Positions 15,326-22,021 of a stretch of DNA of 46,174 nt are shown here, in pieces. Source of the DNA: a virus. The DNA lies in the IMG/VR virus record IMGVR_UViG_3300018083_000012, positions 1 to 46,174 of that record, one strand, 5' to 3'. Both the position numbers and the translations under genes were made by a program. Under the pieces are notes generated by a model that was not told the origin of the DNA, did not search any database, and saw only the letters and a program-made list of their open reading frames with translations. Numbering within the stretch: position 1 is the first letter of the stretch; every line of letters starts with the position of its first letter.

Positions 15326-15693
15326 ATTCGTCCTCCGTCCTCCGTGGTGCTTTTGCCTTCGATGGTCATATACTTTGAGAGCATGACTAAAACCTGTTCA
15401 ACGTTCTCGTTCAGTCGGACCAGGGCGTCGGAAAAGCTGACGAAGGTTCCCACGGTCCTGTCCAGGCTTTCGTTCTGTGCGGCCTGGGTCGGGTAATCCC
15501 CTCGCTTGCTCCGGACGCGTAAAAGGAGGCTGCTGTCGGGTTGCCTCTCCAACCAAGCGCATGACCAGCTCGCTTCAATTTCAATTCTCCAGTCGACGTG
15601 GCTCCGGTTGCCTACGATCACGAGGCCGGTCATGTCGTGCTTTTTAAGGACGGCGCTGATTTCTTCCAGGACGGGAAGTATCTCCTTGTTCAT
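15322..15693 (-). CDS. Hypothetical protein, first gene of small operon (123 aa)
   Basis: ATG 15693 gives MNKEILPVLEEISAVLKKHD followed by TGLVIVGNRSHVDWRIEIEA and, near the end, VRLNENVEQVLVMLSKYM, an amphipathic helix. It looks like a small alpha/beta protein; no family recognised. The start directly follows a run of nine C residues on the coding strand (plus-strand G run 15694-15702), an unusual leader. The frame is open for 39 more codons upstream, but that part has non-protein composition. Confidence 0.5.
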   Translation of the reverse strand: MNKEILPVLEEISAVLKKHDMTGLVIVGNRSHVDWRIEIEASWSCAWLERQPDSSLLLRVRSKRGDYPTQAAQNESLDRTVGTFVSFSDALVRLNENVEQVLVMLSKYMTIEGKSTTEDGGRI

Positions 15694-15898
15694 GGGGGGG
15701 GGTTGGCGTGGGACGATTTGGGACGAATTTCCTGCTCTGAAACGTGTCTGGCGGGCTGTTTTGGGAACGGTCCGACTCGAGTCAAAACCGTTGCAAGTCT
15801 CGTAATGCACGCAATTAAAGGGGGTTTTGCAGATTTGCCGGAAGTTGGGGTCATAGGAATGGTACGCCTAGTTCATTTTTCAAAAACCCCTGTGTTTG
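15694..15898. other. Integrase-proximal gap; candidate attP or arm-site region
   Basis: No gene is seen. It holds tandem TGGGACGATT and TGGGACGAATT at 15709-15729; a third TGGGACGAATTTC lies at 15940-15952, inside the end of the integrase gene. It also has an A/T-richer segment around 15870-15895. Next to an integrase gene, this is the natural place for an attachment core and arm sites; the core itself cannot be identified without the host sequence. Confidence 0.35.
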
Positions 15899-17083
15899 TT
15901 AGCCAAAGATGTGAGGGAGGATAATTTGGGTGACGGTTGTGGGACGAATTTCAAACCATTCCTGGGCCTCCGCGGGGCTGGTCAGCTCCAGATAATGTTT
16001 GTGAATCACGCTCGGGCTGTTGCCTGCTTCGACCGCGACTTGCGCAATGTCTTTGATCAGGGCGAGCCGGTAGGAAATGAAGCTGTGGCGCAGGGTGTTC
16101 CTTCCCCATTTGAAACCGAGCTGCTTGGCCAAGGCGCATTTCTGTGCGCTCGCGGTGGTGTGCTCGAAGACTCGCTTGTTCAGCTCCGTCCAGGGCTTGA
16201 GCCATTCGGCCAGGTTGGGAAGGATCGGCACGGTGCGCGTGCGGTTGGTCTTGGTGACTTCGCTCCCGAGATAGATGTGCCCTTTCTCCCATTTGAAGTC
16301 GCTCCATTTGATGCGGGCGATTTCTTCGCTCCTTAATCCCGCGAAGGCGCCCAGCACGATCACGGGGAGGAAGCTCGTTTTGCACTCGTTCAGTAAAAGG
16401 CGCATCTGTTCCGGCGTGAAGAGGCGAATGGTGCGGCCTTTGATCCGGCAGGGCTTGAGCGAATCCAGTTCTGCCCAGTCGGCGGGCAATTCTTTGCGCT
16501 CCTTGGCAAATTGGAAAAGTCCAGCCAGGGCCTGGCGGTAATTGTTCCAAGTGCAAGCTCCAACCTTTAACCCGTTCAACCAGTCTTCGAGCTCCGATCG
16601 GAGGATGCGGTTGATCGGCACGTTGAAATCCTTGGCGAAGCGTCCCAGGCGGCTCTTGATGTCGCGAAGGTGGTATTCGCTCAATTGCTGGCGGCTCTTG
16701 TTGGTCAGGTAGTCCTCCAGGATCTTGCTCACGGTGGGGCTGGCGGCGAGGCGCTGCTGGCTGGTTAGCTTCCATCGCTCCACGTAATCGGCGGCGGCTT
16801 CGAGGATGGTCCGGCCGGTCGGCTTGAGAATTTCCAGGGCTCGCTCGGCTTCGTAGGCTTGGGTGTCGTTCAGGCGCCACTTGGCGCTTTGCCCGTTGCA
16901 CATCATCGTGGCGCGTTGCTGGGCGTAGAATAGCGCGGCCGGCTTGCTGGTAAACTTCTTGCGGTGGGTCTTGCCGCGGCCTCCGAAGTGGTCCCGGACT
17001 TCATAGCGCATTTTTCCGCGTTGGGGGACGCAGTAAACTTTCAGGCAAACGCTCCCGGCGCGGATGAGGATCGGCTTAGGCAT
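15899..17083 (-). CDS. int: Tyrosine recombinase / phage integrase (394 aa)
   Basis: Catalyses site-specific integration. Order: N-terminal arm-binding-like region (to about 100), SAM-like core-binding domain (about 110-195, ILEDYLTNKS to ALAGLFQFAK) and catalytic domain. Visible residues: Arg251 (AGLRSEEIARIKW), Lys278 (SEVTKTNRTR), box II NTLRHSFISY with Arg332 and His333, and nucleophile Tyr364 (VIHKHYLEL). Asn stands at the usual His of box II (329) and at the later His/Trp position (GNSPSV, 355); I recall both substitutions in related verrucomicrobial integrases, so it may still be active. It overlaps the upstream 73-aa gene by 1 bp. Confidence 0.9.
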   Translation of the reverse strand: MPKPILIRAGSVCLKVYCVPQRGKMRYEVRDHFGGRGKTHRKKFTSKPAALFYAQQRATMMCNGQSAKWRLNDTQAYEAERALEILKPTGRTILEAAADYVERWKLTSQQRLAASPTVSKILEDYLTNKSRQQLSEYHLRDIKSRLGRFAKDFNVPINRILRSELEDWLNGLKVGACTWNNYRQALAGLFQFAKERKELPADWAELDSLKPCRIKGRTIRLFTPEQMRLLLNECKTSFLPVIVLGAFAGLRSEEIARIKWSDFKWEKGHIYLGSEVTKTNRTRTVPILPNLAEWLKPWTELNKRVFEHTTASAQKCALAKQLGFKWGRNTLRHSFISYRLALIKDIAQVAVEAGNSPSVIHKHYLELTSPAEAQEWFEIRPTTVTQIILPHIFG

Positions 17084-17304
17084 CAGCCTTTGGCTAGTCG
17101 GCCTGGTTCTTCGATGGATGTGATGTGCAGGCCGGAAAGGATCACGCCACTCCCGTCGTCAAACCAGATGACGATTCTTTTCTTGTCCGGGTGGAGGCCG
17201 GCGTGTTCGGCGGTCGGCACTTCGTAACGCTGTCCGCTGCTCATCACCACCACGAATGGCTCGAACGGCCGGGCGGCCAATTTTTTCAGGATGTCTAGGG
17301 TCAT
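17083..17304 (-). CDS. Small hypothetical protein (73 aa)
   Basis: MTLDILKKLAARPFEPFVVV followed by MSSGQRYEVPTAEHAGLHPD and RIVIWFDDGSGVILSGLHIT. This FEPF...SG..Y.VP layout recurs, from memory, in short uncharacterised proteins of Planctomycetes and Verrucomicrobia that form a small SH3-like beta barrel; no function is known. The stop overlaps the integrase ATG by one base, so it is likely co-expressed with the integrase. Confidence 0.65.
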   Translation of the reverse strand: MTLDILKKLAARPFEPFVVVMSSGQRYEVPTAEHAGLHPDKKRIVIWFDDGSGVILSGLHITSIEEPGRLAKG

Positions 17305-17310
17305 AAACTT

Positions 17311-17802
17311 TTACTTGGCCTGCTGCTTCATCTGCCACTCCCTGACCTGAGCAATCGTTGGCGTTGTGCCTGTCTTCCAGACTTCCATCATCATTCCGTT
17401 GATGTTTGCCTGACCGACCGGCATCGCTAACCACTCGGCTGTCTTTGTGCGCGTGACCTCTTGTCCAATGAGAAGTTTGTGCCCGAAAAGGAAGATCGTC
17501 GAACCGTAGACCTTGGCTGTTAAACCTCTAATAATTGCGCCCGGTGGTCGCCCCACGTTGTAGACCTTGGCACGAGTGGTTTTTGCTTCGCGGCTCCGCA
17601 CAGGCTGATAAGAGAATTGCCGGATGATGCTGCCCGTCGGCGTGATCCCAGTAACTTCAGCTCGTGCGTGCAGATCCATCCATCTGCTACCCGGTGCGGT
17701 GATATCGTAGATCGTCCCGTCAACCATTTTGAAGTTGATCGGAGCGGGATCTGAATAAGCGACGTTGCAGAGAAGTGTGAGGATCAGCAGTAATTTCTTC
17801 AT
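17311..17802 (-). CDS. Exported hypothetical protein (163 aa)
   Basis: A typical Sec signal peptide (MKKLLLILTLLCNVAYS, likely cut before DPAP). The mature protein has strand-rich segments (INFKMVDGTIYDITAPGSRW) and a C-terminal amphipathic helix (QVREWQMKQQAK). No family recognised. Located between the regulatory gene and the integrase cluster, it could be a lysogenic-conversion or superinfection-exclusion factor in the periplasm; this is inference. The start codon follows a weak purine stretch. Confidence 0.6.
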   Translation of the reverse strand: MKKLLLILTLLCNVAYSDPAPINFKMVDGTIYDITAPGSRWMDLHARAEVTGITPTGSIIRQFSYQPVRSREAKTTRAKVYNVGRPPGAIIRGLTAKVYGSTIFLFGHKLLIGQEVTRTKTAEWLAMPVGQANINGMMMEVWKTGTTPTIAQVREWQMKQQAK

Positions 17803-17851
17803 GGTTGGTTTTGCGCCCTGTTGTCTGTGGTTGGCTGTCGCTGAAAAGTTT

Positions 17852-18166
17852 CTAACGGTTCTCGGTGTGCCTGTTCTGCGAGTGGGACTCAAACGGCTTT
17901 GCTTTTTTGGCGGCGTCCGGCTCATCGCAGGATTTCATTTTCCGCGAACGCTTACCCGCAGACGCTTCTCCTGGGTTGATTACTTTGAGGTCCAGCGGGA
18001 GAGGGAGGTCGTAGTTATTTTTTTGGACGGCGAGGAGTCCTCCGTGAAGGGCCTGGCTCATCACATCGATCAAGCTTATGCCTAGATGGTCCGCGATTTT
18101 TTGGGCGATTTCGGTATCGCCTTTTAGCGGGCGGATTTTCTGAGGGATCTCCTTTTTCGGTCTCAT
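17852..18166 (-). CDS. Putative helical regulator, divergent from early operon (104 aa)
   Basis: ATG 18166 gives MRPKKEIPQKIRPLKGDTEI and a helix-turn-helix-like EIAQKIADHLGISLIDVMSQ, resembling the DNA-recognition part of small repressors. The C-terminal half is basic and polar (GKRSRKMKSCDEPDAAKKAK). It lies back-to-back with the plus-strand early operon, and the palindrome at 18215-18241 is in the shared intergenic region, so a repressor or antirepressor role is plausible. The upstream in-frame TTG lies in the promoter region and is rejected as the start. Confidence 0.45.
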   Translation of the reverse strand: MRPKKEIPQKIRPLKGDTEIAQKIADHLGISLIDVMSQALHGGLLAVQKNNYDLPLPLDLKVINPGEASAGKRSRKMKSCDEPDAAKKAKPFESHSQNRHTENR

Positions 18167-18212
18167 TGGTTGGGGAAAATAGTGCAATAAATATAGGTCG
18201 GCAAGCTTTTTG

Positions 18213-18240
18213 TTGACTTTAGACCACAAACGTCTACAGT
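18213..18240 (+). promoter_or_regulatory. Early promoter (-35 TTGACT, 16 bp, -10 TACAGT)
   Basis: TTGACT at 18213-18218 and TACAGT at 18235-18240 make a sigma-70-like promoter. The predicted start would lie only a few bases before the ATG at 18252, so the leader is nearly absent. Confidence 0.5.
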
Positions 18241-18241
18241 C
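18215..18241. promoter_or_regulatory. Operator-like palindrome overlapping the early promoter
   Basis: GACTTTAGAC, a 7-bp spacer, then GTCTACAGTC: arms match at 9 of 10 positions. It covers the -35 tail, spacer and -10, so a bound dimer would block the plus-strand promoter and could also control the divergent gene. Confidence 0.55.
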
Positions 18242-18251
18242 GCCTCCCTAA

Positions 18252-18464
18252 ATGAAAGAAACAAATCCTGAAGACACAACGCTGGGCGATCCGACTCGAA
18301 TTCGGGTCTTTGCGGCCGACGAGGGAATCATCCGGAAAACATCGGAAAAGACGGGGCTCGGTGGTGACGACGTGAAACGGCGGGCCATTCATGTCGGGTT
18401 GCCAATTCTGGCAAAAAAGTTGGGCCTGAAGTTGGACGACCTCGACGGCACTAAGGCTGCCTAA
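18252..18464 (+). CDS. Small putative DNA-binding or antitoxin-like protein (70 aa)
   Basis: MKETNPEDTTLGDPTRIRVF then helices AADEGIIRKTSEKTGLGGDD and VKRRAIHVGLPILAKKLGLK. One strand followed by two helices suits a ribbon-helix-helix protein, though the match is by eye only. First gene of the plus-strand early operon, 11 bp after the -10. TAATG overlap with the following excisionase-like gene. It may be a Cro-like regulator of the palindromic operator. Confidence 0.5.
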   Translation: MKETNPEDTTLGDPTRIRVFAADEGIIRKTSEKTGLGGDDVKRRAIHVGLPILAKKLGLKLDDLDGTKAA

Positions 18465-18688
18465 TGCCTGAATCGCCCACATTTTATACGGTCGAGGAAG
18501 CGGCCGCGGTGCTCAAGGTGCCTCCGAAGGTAATCCGTGAGGCCATCGAGGGCGGTTTTCTGCATCATGTCAAAGTGTCCTCCCGGATCACGCGGATTCA
18601 TCGTGATGATTTCGAGGACTTCTGGCGGTCGCTCAAAGTGAAGAAGTGGGCCGACGTGGAGCAAATGCCTTTAGTGGTGGTCAAATGA
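18464..18688 (+). CDS. Excisionase / MerR-like helix-turn-helix protein (74 aa)
   Basis: FYTVEEAAAVLKVPPKVIRE is followed by AIEGGFLHHVKVSSRITRIH and DDFEDFW. This is the HTH_17/excisionase pattern: the recognition helix follows a turn at V-P, then a short wing. Proteins of this kind act as Xis for tyrosine integrases or as small regulators. It is the second gene of the early operon; the start overlaps the previous stop by one base (TAATG) and the stop overlaps the next ATG. Confidence 0.7.
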   Translation: MPESPTFYTVEEAAAVLKVPPKVIREAIEGGFLHHVKVSSRITRIHRDDFEDFWRSLKVKKWADVEQMPLVVVK

Positions 18689-18804
18689 ATTTCGCTGGCC
18701 TCGCTGGTCGGTCTTCAATGGCGATCCTCTCGTCGATGCGAACCTACGTTGTGAAAAAGCGGCGAGGCCGGCGGCTCAAGCTCGGGGGGCAACATGGCTT
18801 CTGA
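18685..18804 (+). CDS. Possible small basic protein (39 aa)
   Basis: MNFAGLAGRSSMAILSSMRT and then a very basic end (KKRRGRRLKLGG). ATGA overlap upstream and an 11-bp overlap with the following gene keep the operon's coupled pattern, which argues that it is translated. Too short for a family call. Confidence 0.4.
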   Translation: MNFAGLAGRSSMAILSSMRTYVVKKRRGRRLKLGGQHGF

Positions 18805-19150
18805 AGTCCAACGTGAAGAAAGCCGGCCCTTACCAGGAGCCGGCAAACCGAACACCACCAATACTACAACCTGCGAGCAGCTTAGTCTGTTCGTCGCTAA
18901 TGGCAAGGCTGCGGAGGCCGCGGTGGGTGGGCGTCTCGGCGGGCTGGGACAGCCTCGCCCTACCTCGCCGCTGGCGATCTGGACGGCCGTCAATCGTAAG
19001 ACGGGTTATTTGCTCCTGGTCCGGTGCAAGAATGGCAAGCGGTTTGAGTTGGCCGTCGGGCTCAAGTTTCCTCTCACGGATTCGGCCGTTGGTGAAGCGT
19101 TCCGCGAAAACTTCCCGGCGTGGATCCCTTACAAAGGTTGCCGGTTATGA
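18794..19150 (+). CDS. Hypothetical protein carrying an in-frame family B repeat (118 aa)
   Basis: MASEVQREESRPLPGAGKPN, then a stretch encoded by a family B element (GGRLGGLGQPRPTSP, 18930-18966), then an ordered C-terminal domain (AIWTAVNRKTGYLLLVRCKN, followed by GKRFELAVGLKFPLTDSAVG). The last 60 residues look like a small alpha/beta domain; the first 55 look disordered. No function recognised. ATGA overlap with the next gene shows that the frame is intact despite the repeat. Confidence 0.55.
   Translation: MASEVQREESRPLPGAGKPNTTNTTTCEQLSLFVANGKAAEAAVGGRLGGLGQPRPTSPLAIWTAVNRKTGYLLLVRCKNGKRFELAVGLKFPLTDSAVGEAFRENFPAWIPYKGCRL
18930..18966 (+). repeat. Family B repeat inside a CDS
   Basis: GGCGGGCTGGGACAGCCTCG then CCCTACC, in frame in the 118-aa gene of the early operon. 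Confidence 0.8.
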
Positions 19151-19254
19151 TTTTTCTTTTGGCCGCGGTCGCGTTGGTCCTCGGGTTCCTTGTGGCGCTC
19201 GGGATGGCGATCATTGCAGCCGCGGCCGTTCCCTCTCCCTCCGTCGATCCATGA
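19147..19254 (+). CDS. Very small single-span membrane protein (35 aa)
   Basis: MIFLLAAVALVLGFLVALGM continues into AIIAAAAVPSPSVDP, one hydrophobic helix and a short polar tail. Both ends use ATGA overlaps with neighbours (19147-19150 and 19251-19254), strong positional evidence that this short frame is a gene. Function unknown; possibly an early membrane-associated factor. Confidence 0.6.
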   Translation: MIFLLAAVALVLGFLVALGMAIIAAAAVPSPSVDP

Positions 19255-19523
19255 AAGAAGATCCAAAATTCATGACGGCGCTGTTGGAATTGGCGGATGA
19301 TCCGCAGCCGGTCAAGGTTGAGATCCCGAAGATCCTGGCCTGGCAGGTCGTGTCGGCCTTACAGCTCGCCTGCTCCCATCCCAATTTCAAAGGCGCCATT
19401 CGGGAAAACGTCGAGGCTTTCGCTCGGGATCTGTGCGCGGCGCTGTGTGCGAACAATCAGGATTTGCGTCTGCTCTCGGCGATGGGCTGGGAGCGCGTGT
19501 TCGACGAGAAGGTTCCCGAATGA
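19251..19523 (+). CDS. Hypothetical helical protein (90 aa)
   Basis: MKEDPKFMTALLELADDPQP followed by KILAWQVVSALQLACSHPNF and an amphipathic C-terminal region with VEAFARDLCAALCANNQDLR. Mostly helical; not recognised. ATGA overlaps at both ends fix the start. The longer open frame upstream overlaps two other genes and is not used. Confidence 0.6.
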   Translation: MKEDPKFMTALLELADDPQPVKVEIPKILAWQVVSALQLACSHPNFKGAIRENVEAFARDLCAALCANNQDLRLLSAMGWERVFDEKVPE

Positions 19524-19768
19524 GTTTTGCCTTTGATAACGGTCCGGGTAAATACGACGGGCCTTGCCAGGCGGCTCGGGTGAAGGCCGGTGCGGAAGGC
19601 TGCGTCCTGATCGTCTTCAATGGCCAGAAAGGGACGGGCTTTAGCGTCCAGGGGACCGAGCGCGTGATTCAGGCTTTGCCGGCGGTGCTGCGCGAGGTCG
19701 CGGCGAGCATCGATGAGCAGCTCGCGGCGTCCTCGGGCTCCGGCGCGGGCGATCAATTCCCTGCATGA
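19520..19768 (+). CDS. Hypothetical protein upstream of Pol X gene (82 aa)
   Basis: MSFAFDNGPGKYDGPCQAAR and a beta-hairpin-like EGCVLIVFNGQKGTGFSVQG, then a helix (VIQALPAVLREVAASIDEQL). It resembles small phage proteins of mixed alpha/beta fold, but no family is recognised. Coupled to both neighbours by ATGA, so stoichiometric expression with the Pol X-like enzyme is likely. Confidence 0.6.
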   Translation: MSFAFDNGPGKYDGPCQAARVKAGAEGCVLIVFNGQKGTGFSVQGTERVIQALPAVLREVAASIDEQLAASSGSGAGDQFPA

Positions 19769-20433
19769 AGGAGGCCGGTGTCAAAATGCCGGTGGCGCAG
19801 GCGCTGCGGCGGGCGGAAAAGTTCCTGAGCTGTATCGAGCCTTATTGCGATCGCACGTCGCTGGCGGGCAGCGTCCGGCGGGGCGGCGAAAAAGGTTTCT
19901 GCTCGGACGTGGACGTGGTCGTCATTCATAAACGGCAGCCGGGCTCGCTCGAATTCTTCGAGCAGGAATTGAAAGAGGCGCTTCCTAGTCTGCTCCATCG
20001 TCACTTGGTCAAGCTCACGGATAATCGTTCCCGGTTCAATTGGCTGAAAAGTCGGGACAATAGCTCGCCTGAAAGCGGGTCCTTCTACCAGATCAGGGTG
20101 GACGATTGGCTGCTGGAAATCTACTGCGCGACGCTCGAAACGTGGGGCTCTGTCCTGGCCTGTCGGACGGGCTCCGCCGACGCTAATCGATGGCTGGCCT
20201 TGTGGGCGAAGGGTCGCGGCCTTCAGTGGCGAACCAGCCGCGGTCTTCAGCCGGCCGGCGCTCCCGAGGATGCTCCGTGTTTTGCGGGGGCGTCCGAGGA
20301 GTCGTTCTTCGCGGAGCTGGGCTTTCCCTTCGTGCCTGATCCCAAAGCTCGGACGCCTGAATTCTACGAACACATTTTCCGATCCCTCGCGCCTGGCGTG
20401 GGGCTCGTTCCTCAGATCGAAACTATGAAATGA
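19765..20433 (+). CDS. Family X DNA polymerase-like nucleotidyltransferase (222 aa)
   Basis: Palm and thumb of a Pol X enzyme. LAGSVRRGGEKGFCSDVDVV has the GS motif (35-36) and two metal aspartates (48, 50). QIRVDDWLLEIY holds the third (113 or 114). GSVLACRTGSADANRWLALW and the following RTSRGLQP match the thumb segment TGS..N..L that binds the incoming nucleotide. The end (FAELGFPFVPD) matches the usual closing motif. The N-terminal 8-kDa/HhH region is missing, so it is a minimal form. It may fill gaps or repair ends during replication. The start overlaps the previous stop. Confidence 0.75.
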   Translation: MKEAGVKMPVAQALRRAEKFLSCIEPYCDRTSLAGSVRRGGEKGFCSDVDVVVIHKRQPGSLEFFEQELKEALPSLLHRHLVKLTDNRSRFNWLKSRDNSSPESGSFYQIRVDDWLLEIYCATLETWGSVLACRTGSADANRWLALWAKGRGLQWRTSRGLQPAGAPEDAPCFAGASEESFFAELGFPFVPDPKARTPEFYEHIFRSLAPGVGLVPQIETMK

Positions 20434-20526
20434 CGGGGGCGGGAGGGCTCCAAGCGAAGGTTTAAAACAAAAAGGCGCCACTCGCCCGATGGGGATTGGA
20501 ACGAATGGCGCCACGATATTTAGCCA
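20434..20526. other. Gap before the initiator gene with a GGCGCCA inverted repeat
   Basis: Ninety-three bases between the Pol X-like and initiator genes. GGCGCCA at 20474-20480 pairs with TGGCGCC at 20506-20512 across a 25-nt loop, preceded by an A/T-rich stretch. It breaks the otherwise overlapping operon, so it may hold a terminator, operator or second promoter. Confidence 0.4.
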
Positions 20527-21669
20527 ATGGAAAAAGTAGGCAGGGACGCGTCGTTTTCAAGTCAAAATCAGCAGCTCGGCCTCGGGGTTCTCCCTGAAAT
20601 TCTCCTCGGGGATTGGACGAAGCGGGAGCAAAAGCTGATCGGGATTCTCTACCTTCTGACCTTCGGTGCTCGTCGAAGCAAGGCGGCGATTCCTACCCAG
20701 CAGTTCTTTGTCGAGTTGTCCGGGTTCCACAAATCGGATGTCTCTCGGACGCTCCGCGGCCTCATCAAAAAGAAGGTCTTCGAGGTCGTCCGCGAGGGGG
20801 TCTATGCCTTCCATCCGTTTTGGGGCGGTTTGTCTCGGGAGCAGACGGTGCTTCTGAATTTCCTTCGTCGGGTGGATCCCGACTCCGATCAATTGCCTCT
20901 CTTTCCTCCTACCCTTGCCGATGCGCTCCGTGGTTTGGAGCTGGTTGGTGATTCGCCAACTCCGGGGGCGCTGGTTGGTGTTTCGCCAACTTGGGGGGGC
21001 GCAGTTGGTGTTTCGCCAACTTCTGAGTTGGTGATTCGCCAACTCCCAGTTGGTGTTTCGCCAACTTGGGGGGCTCCTGGGGGTCCAGTTGGTGATTCGC
21101 CAACTTCTGAGTTGGTGATTCGCCAACTCGCAGTTGGTGATTCGCCAACTCCAACGGTGGCGCCTGGCGCGGGTGTTGGTGAATTGCCAACGGCCGGCGG
21201 TCAAGTTGCTGATTTGACGAAGGCTGCGCCGTATGATCTGAAGGCGGCGGCGGCGCAATTGCACATGGATTTGGATGCGGGCGTCCCAATTCCGGAGCAC
21301 ATTGGCGTTGGCACGAAATCTGGTATAGCTAGCTATAGCTCTGTACATGAAGAGAGCTTAGCTAAGGGGCCTGTGAGTAACGTGCGTCAAGCTGGCTCGG
21401 CAGGTTTTTCCACGATCGCGAGCCGGCCGCGTCATGATGTCGCAACGGTCCTTTTGCAGTTGCAGGAGATGCTCTCTCCTTACGGCCAGTGGGGTCCATT
21501 GTTCCGACAATGGTGGACGGAATTAACCGAACGCGATCCGGATTATGTGGTCCTGCTGATGCGGGCTGCCAAGCTGGCAAATCCCGCGAAGCTCGGGGGC
21601 TGGATGTATCGTAAAGCGGTTGGTGATCGGAAAAAGGAGCCGTTGAAATCAATCTTCCGTGACAGATGA
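20527..21669 (+). CDS. Lambda-O-like replication initiator with embedded origin (380 aa)
   Basis: The N-terminal winged helix (LLGDWTKREQKLIGILYLLT to SDVSRTLRGLIKKKVFEVVR, about 27-90) resembles the DNA-binding domain of phage replication proteins of the O/DnaD-like kind. The middle (about 140-220) is low-complexity, made of repeated VG(D/V)SPT peptides that are the translation of palindromic iterons. The C-terminal domain (HDVATVLLQLQEMLSPYGQW to WMYRKAVG) is helical and could recruit the host helicase or loader. Lambda O has the same architecture: origin repeats inside its own gene, between DNA-binding and partner-binding domains. Confidence 0.7.
   Translation: MEKVGRDASFSSQNQQLGLGVLPEILLGDWTKREQKLIGILYLLTFGARRSKAAIPTQQFFVELSGFHKSDVSRTLRGLIKKKVFEVVREGVYAFHPFWGGLSREQTVLLNFLRRVDPDSDQLPLFPPTLADALRGLELVGDSPTPGALVGVSPTWGGAVGVSPTSELVIRQLPVGVSPTWGAPGGPVGDSPTSELVIRQLAVGDSPTPTVAPGAGVGELPTAGGQVADLTKAAPYDLKAAAAQLHMDLDAGVPIPEHIGVGTKSGIASYSSVHEESLAKGPVSNVRQAGSAGFSTIASRPRHDVATVLLQLQEMLSPYGQWGPLFRQWWTELTERDPDYVVLLMRAAKLANPAKLGGWMYRKAVGDRKKEPLKSIFRDR
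20944..21191 (+). repeat. Nine palindromic iterons; predicted replication origin
   Basis: Eight copies of GTTGGTG(A/T)TTCGCCAAC start at 20944, 20974, 21004, 21027, 21049, 21088, 21111 and 21133, with a weaker ninth at 21175 (GAATT centre). Each is a near-perfect palindrome. An A/T-richer segment with the perfect palindrome TATAGCTAGCTATA (21324-21337) follows about 130 bp downstream, a plausible unwinding region. Confidence 0.75.
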
Positions 21670-21896
21670 AAACTCCAGGGGATTCGTTGGCTGAATGGCG
21701 GCTTGTCGAAGTTAAGAAGTTGCTCGAAAAGCCGGAGGGCCTTTCGCTGGCGGTGTTTGAGGAGCTGGTCATTGAGAAGGACTTCCTCGTGGGCTTGCTG
21801 CGCGAGAAGTATCGGTCCCGAGAAAAGGCTTTGCTGGTCGAGGGTCCGGATTCCCATCAAAAGTCTTTGCTCCTGCTTCCGGCGAAATGCGGGTGA
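21666..21896 (+). CDS. Hypothetical protein downstream of the initiator (76 aa)
   Basis: MKTPGDSLAEWRLVEVKKLL, then LAVFEELVIEKDFLVGLLRE and a basic C-terminus. Entirely helical and charged. ATGA overlap with the initiator gene couples their translation. In lambda this place holds the helicase loader P, but this protein is far too short for P and shows no ATPase motif; a small accessory factor is the most that can be said. Confidence 0.5.
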   Translation: MKTPGDSLAEWRLVEVKKLLEKPEGLSLAVFEELVIEKDFLVGLLREKYRSREKALLVEGPDSHQKSLLLLPAKCG

Positions 21897-22021
21897 ATTC
21901 CTCGCGACGTTTGGCCTGGGCGCGTTTGTACGATCGGGGGTGCCTCTCGATGGTGGTCTATCCCTGGATCGGCGTTTTCTTGGTGGCGTCCTGGTATCGC
22001 TGCAGGGCGACGGCGGTGTAG
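21887..22021 (+). CDS. Possible small protein overlapping the methyltransferase end (44 aa)
   Basis: MRVNSSRRLAWARLYDRGCL then SMVVYPWIGVFLVASWYRCR. It overlaps the upstream stop by 10 bp and the convergent methyltransferase gene by 64 bp. Protein-like composition, but the heavy overlap makes it doubtful. It could be the remains of a longer early gene cut by arrival of the methyltransferase. Confidence 0.3.
   Translation: MRVNSSRRLAWARLYDRGCLSMVVYPWIGVFLVASWYRCRATAV

Noticed and set aside
13441-20515. Shared TGGCGCCACG sites at about 13441 and 20506 as one operator
   Set aside because: Only 10 bp around a GGCGCC palindrome, expected by chance in a GC-rich genome.
20944-21191. CRISPR array
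   Set aside because: Repeats are palindromic 17-mers with short unequal gaps lying in an open reading frame; spacers are only a few bases and cas genes are absent.
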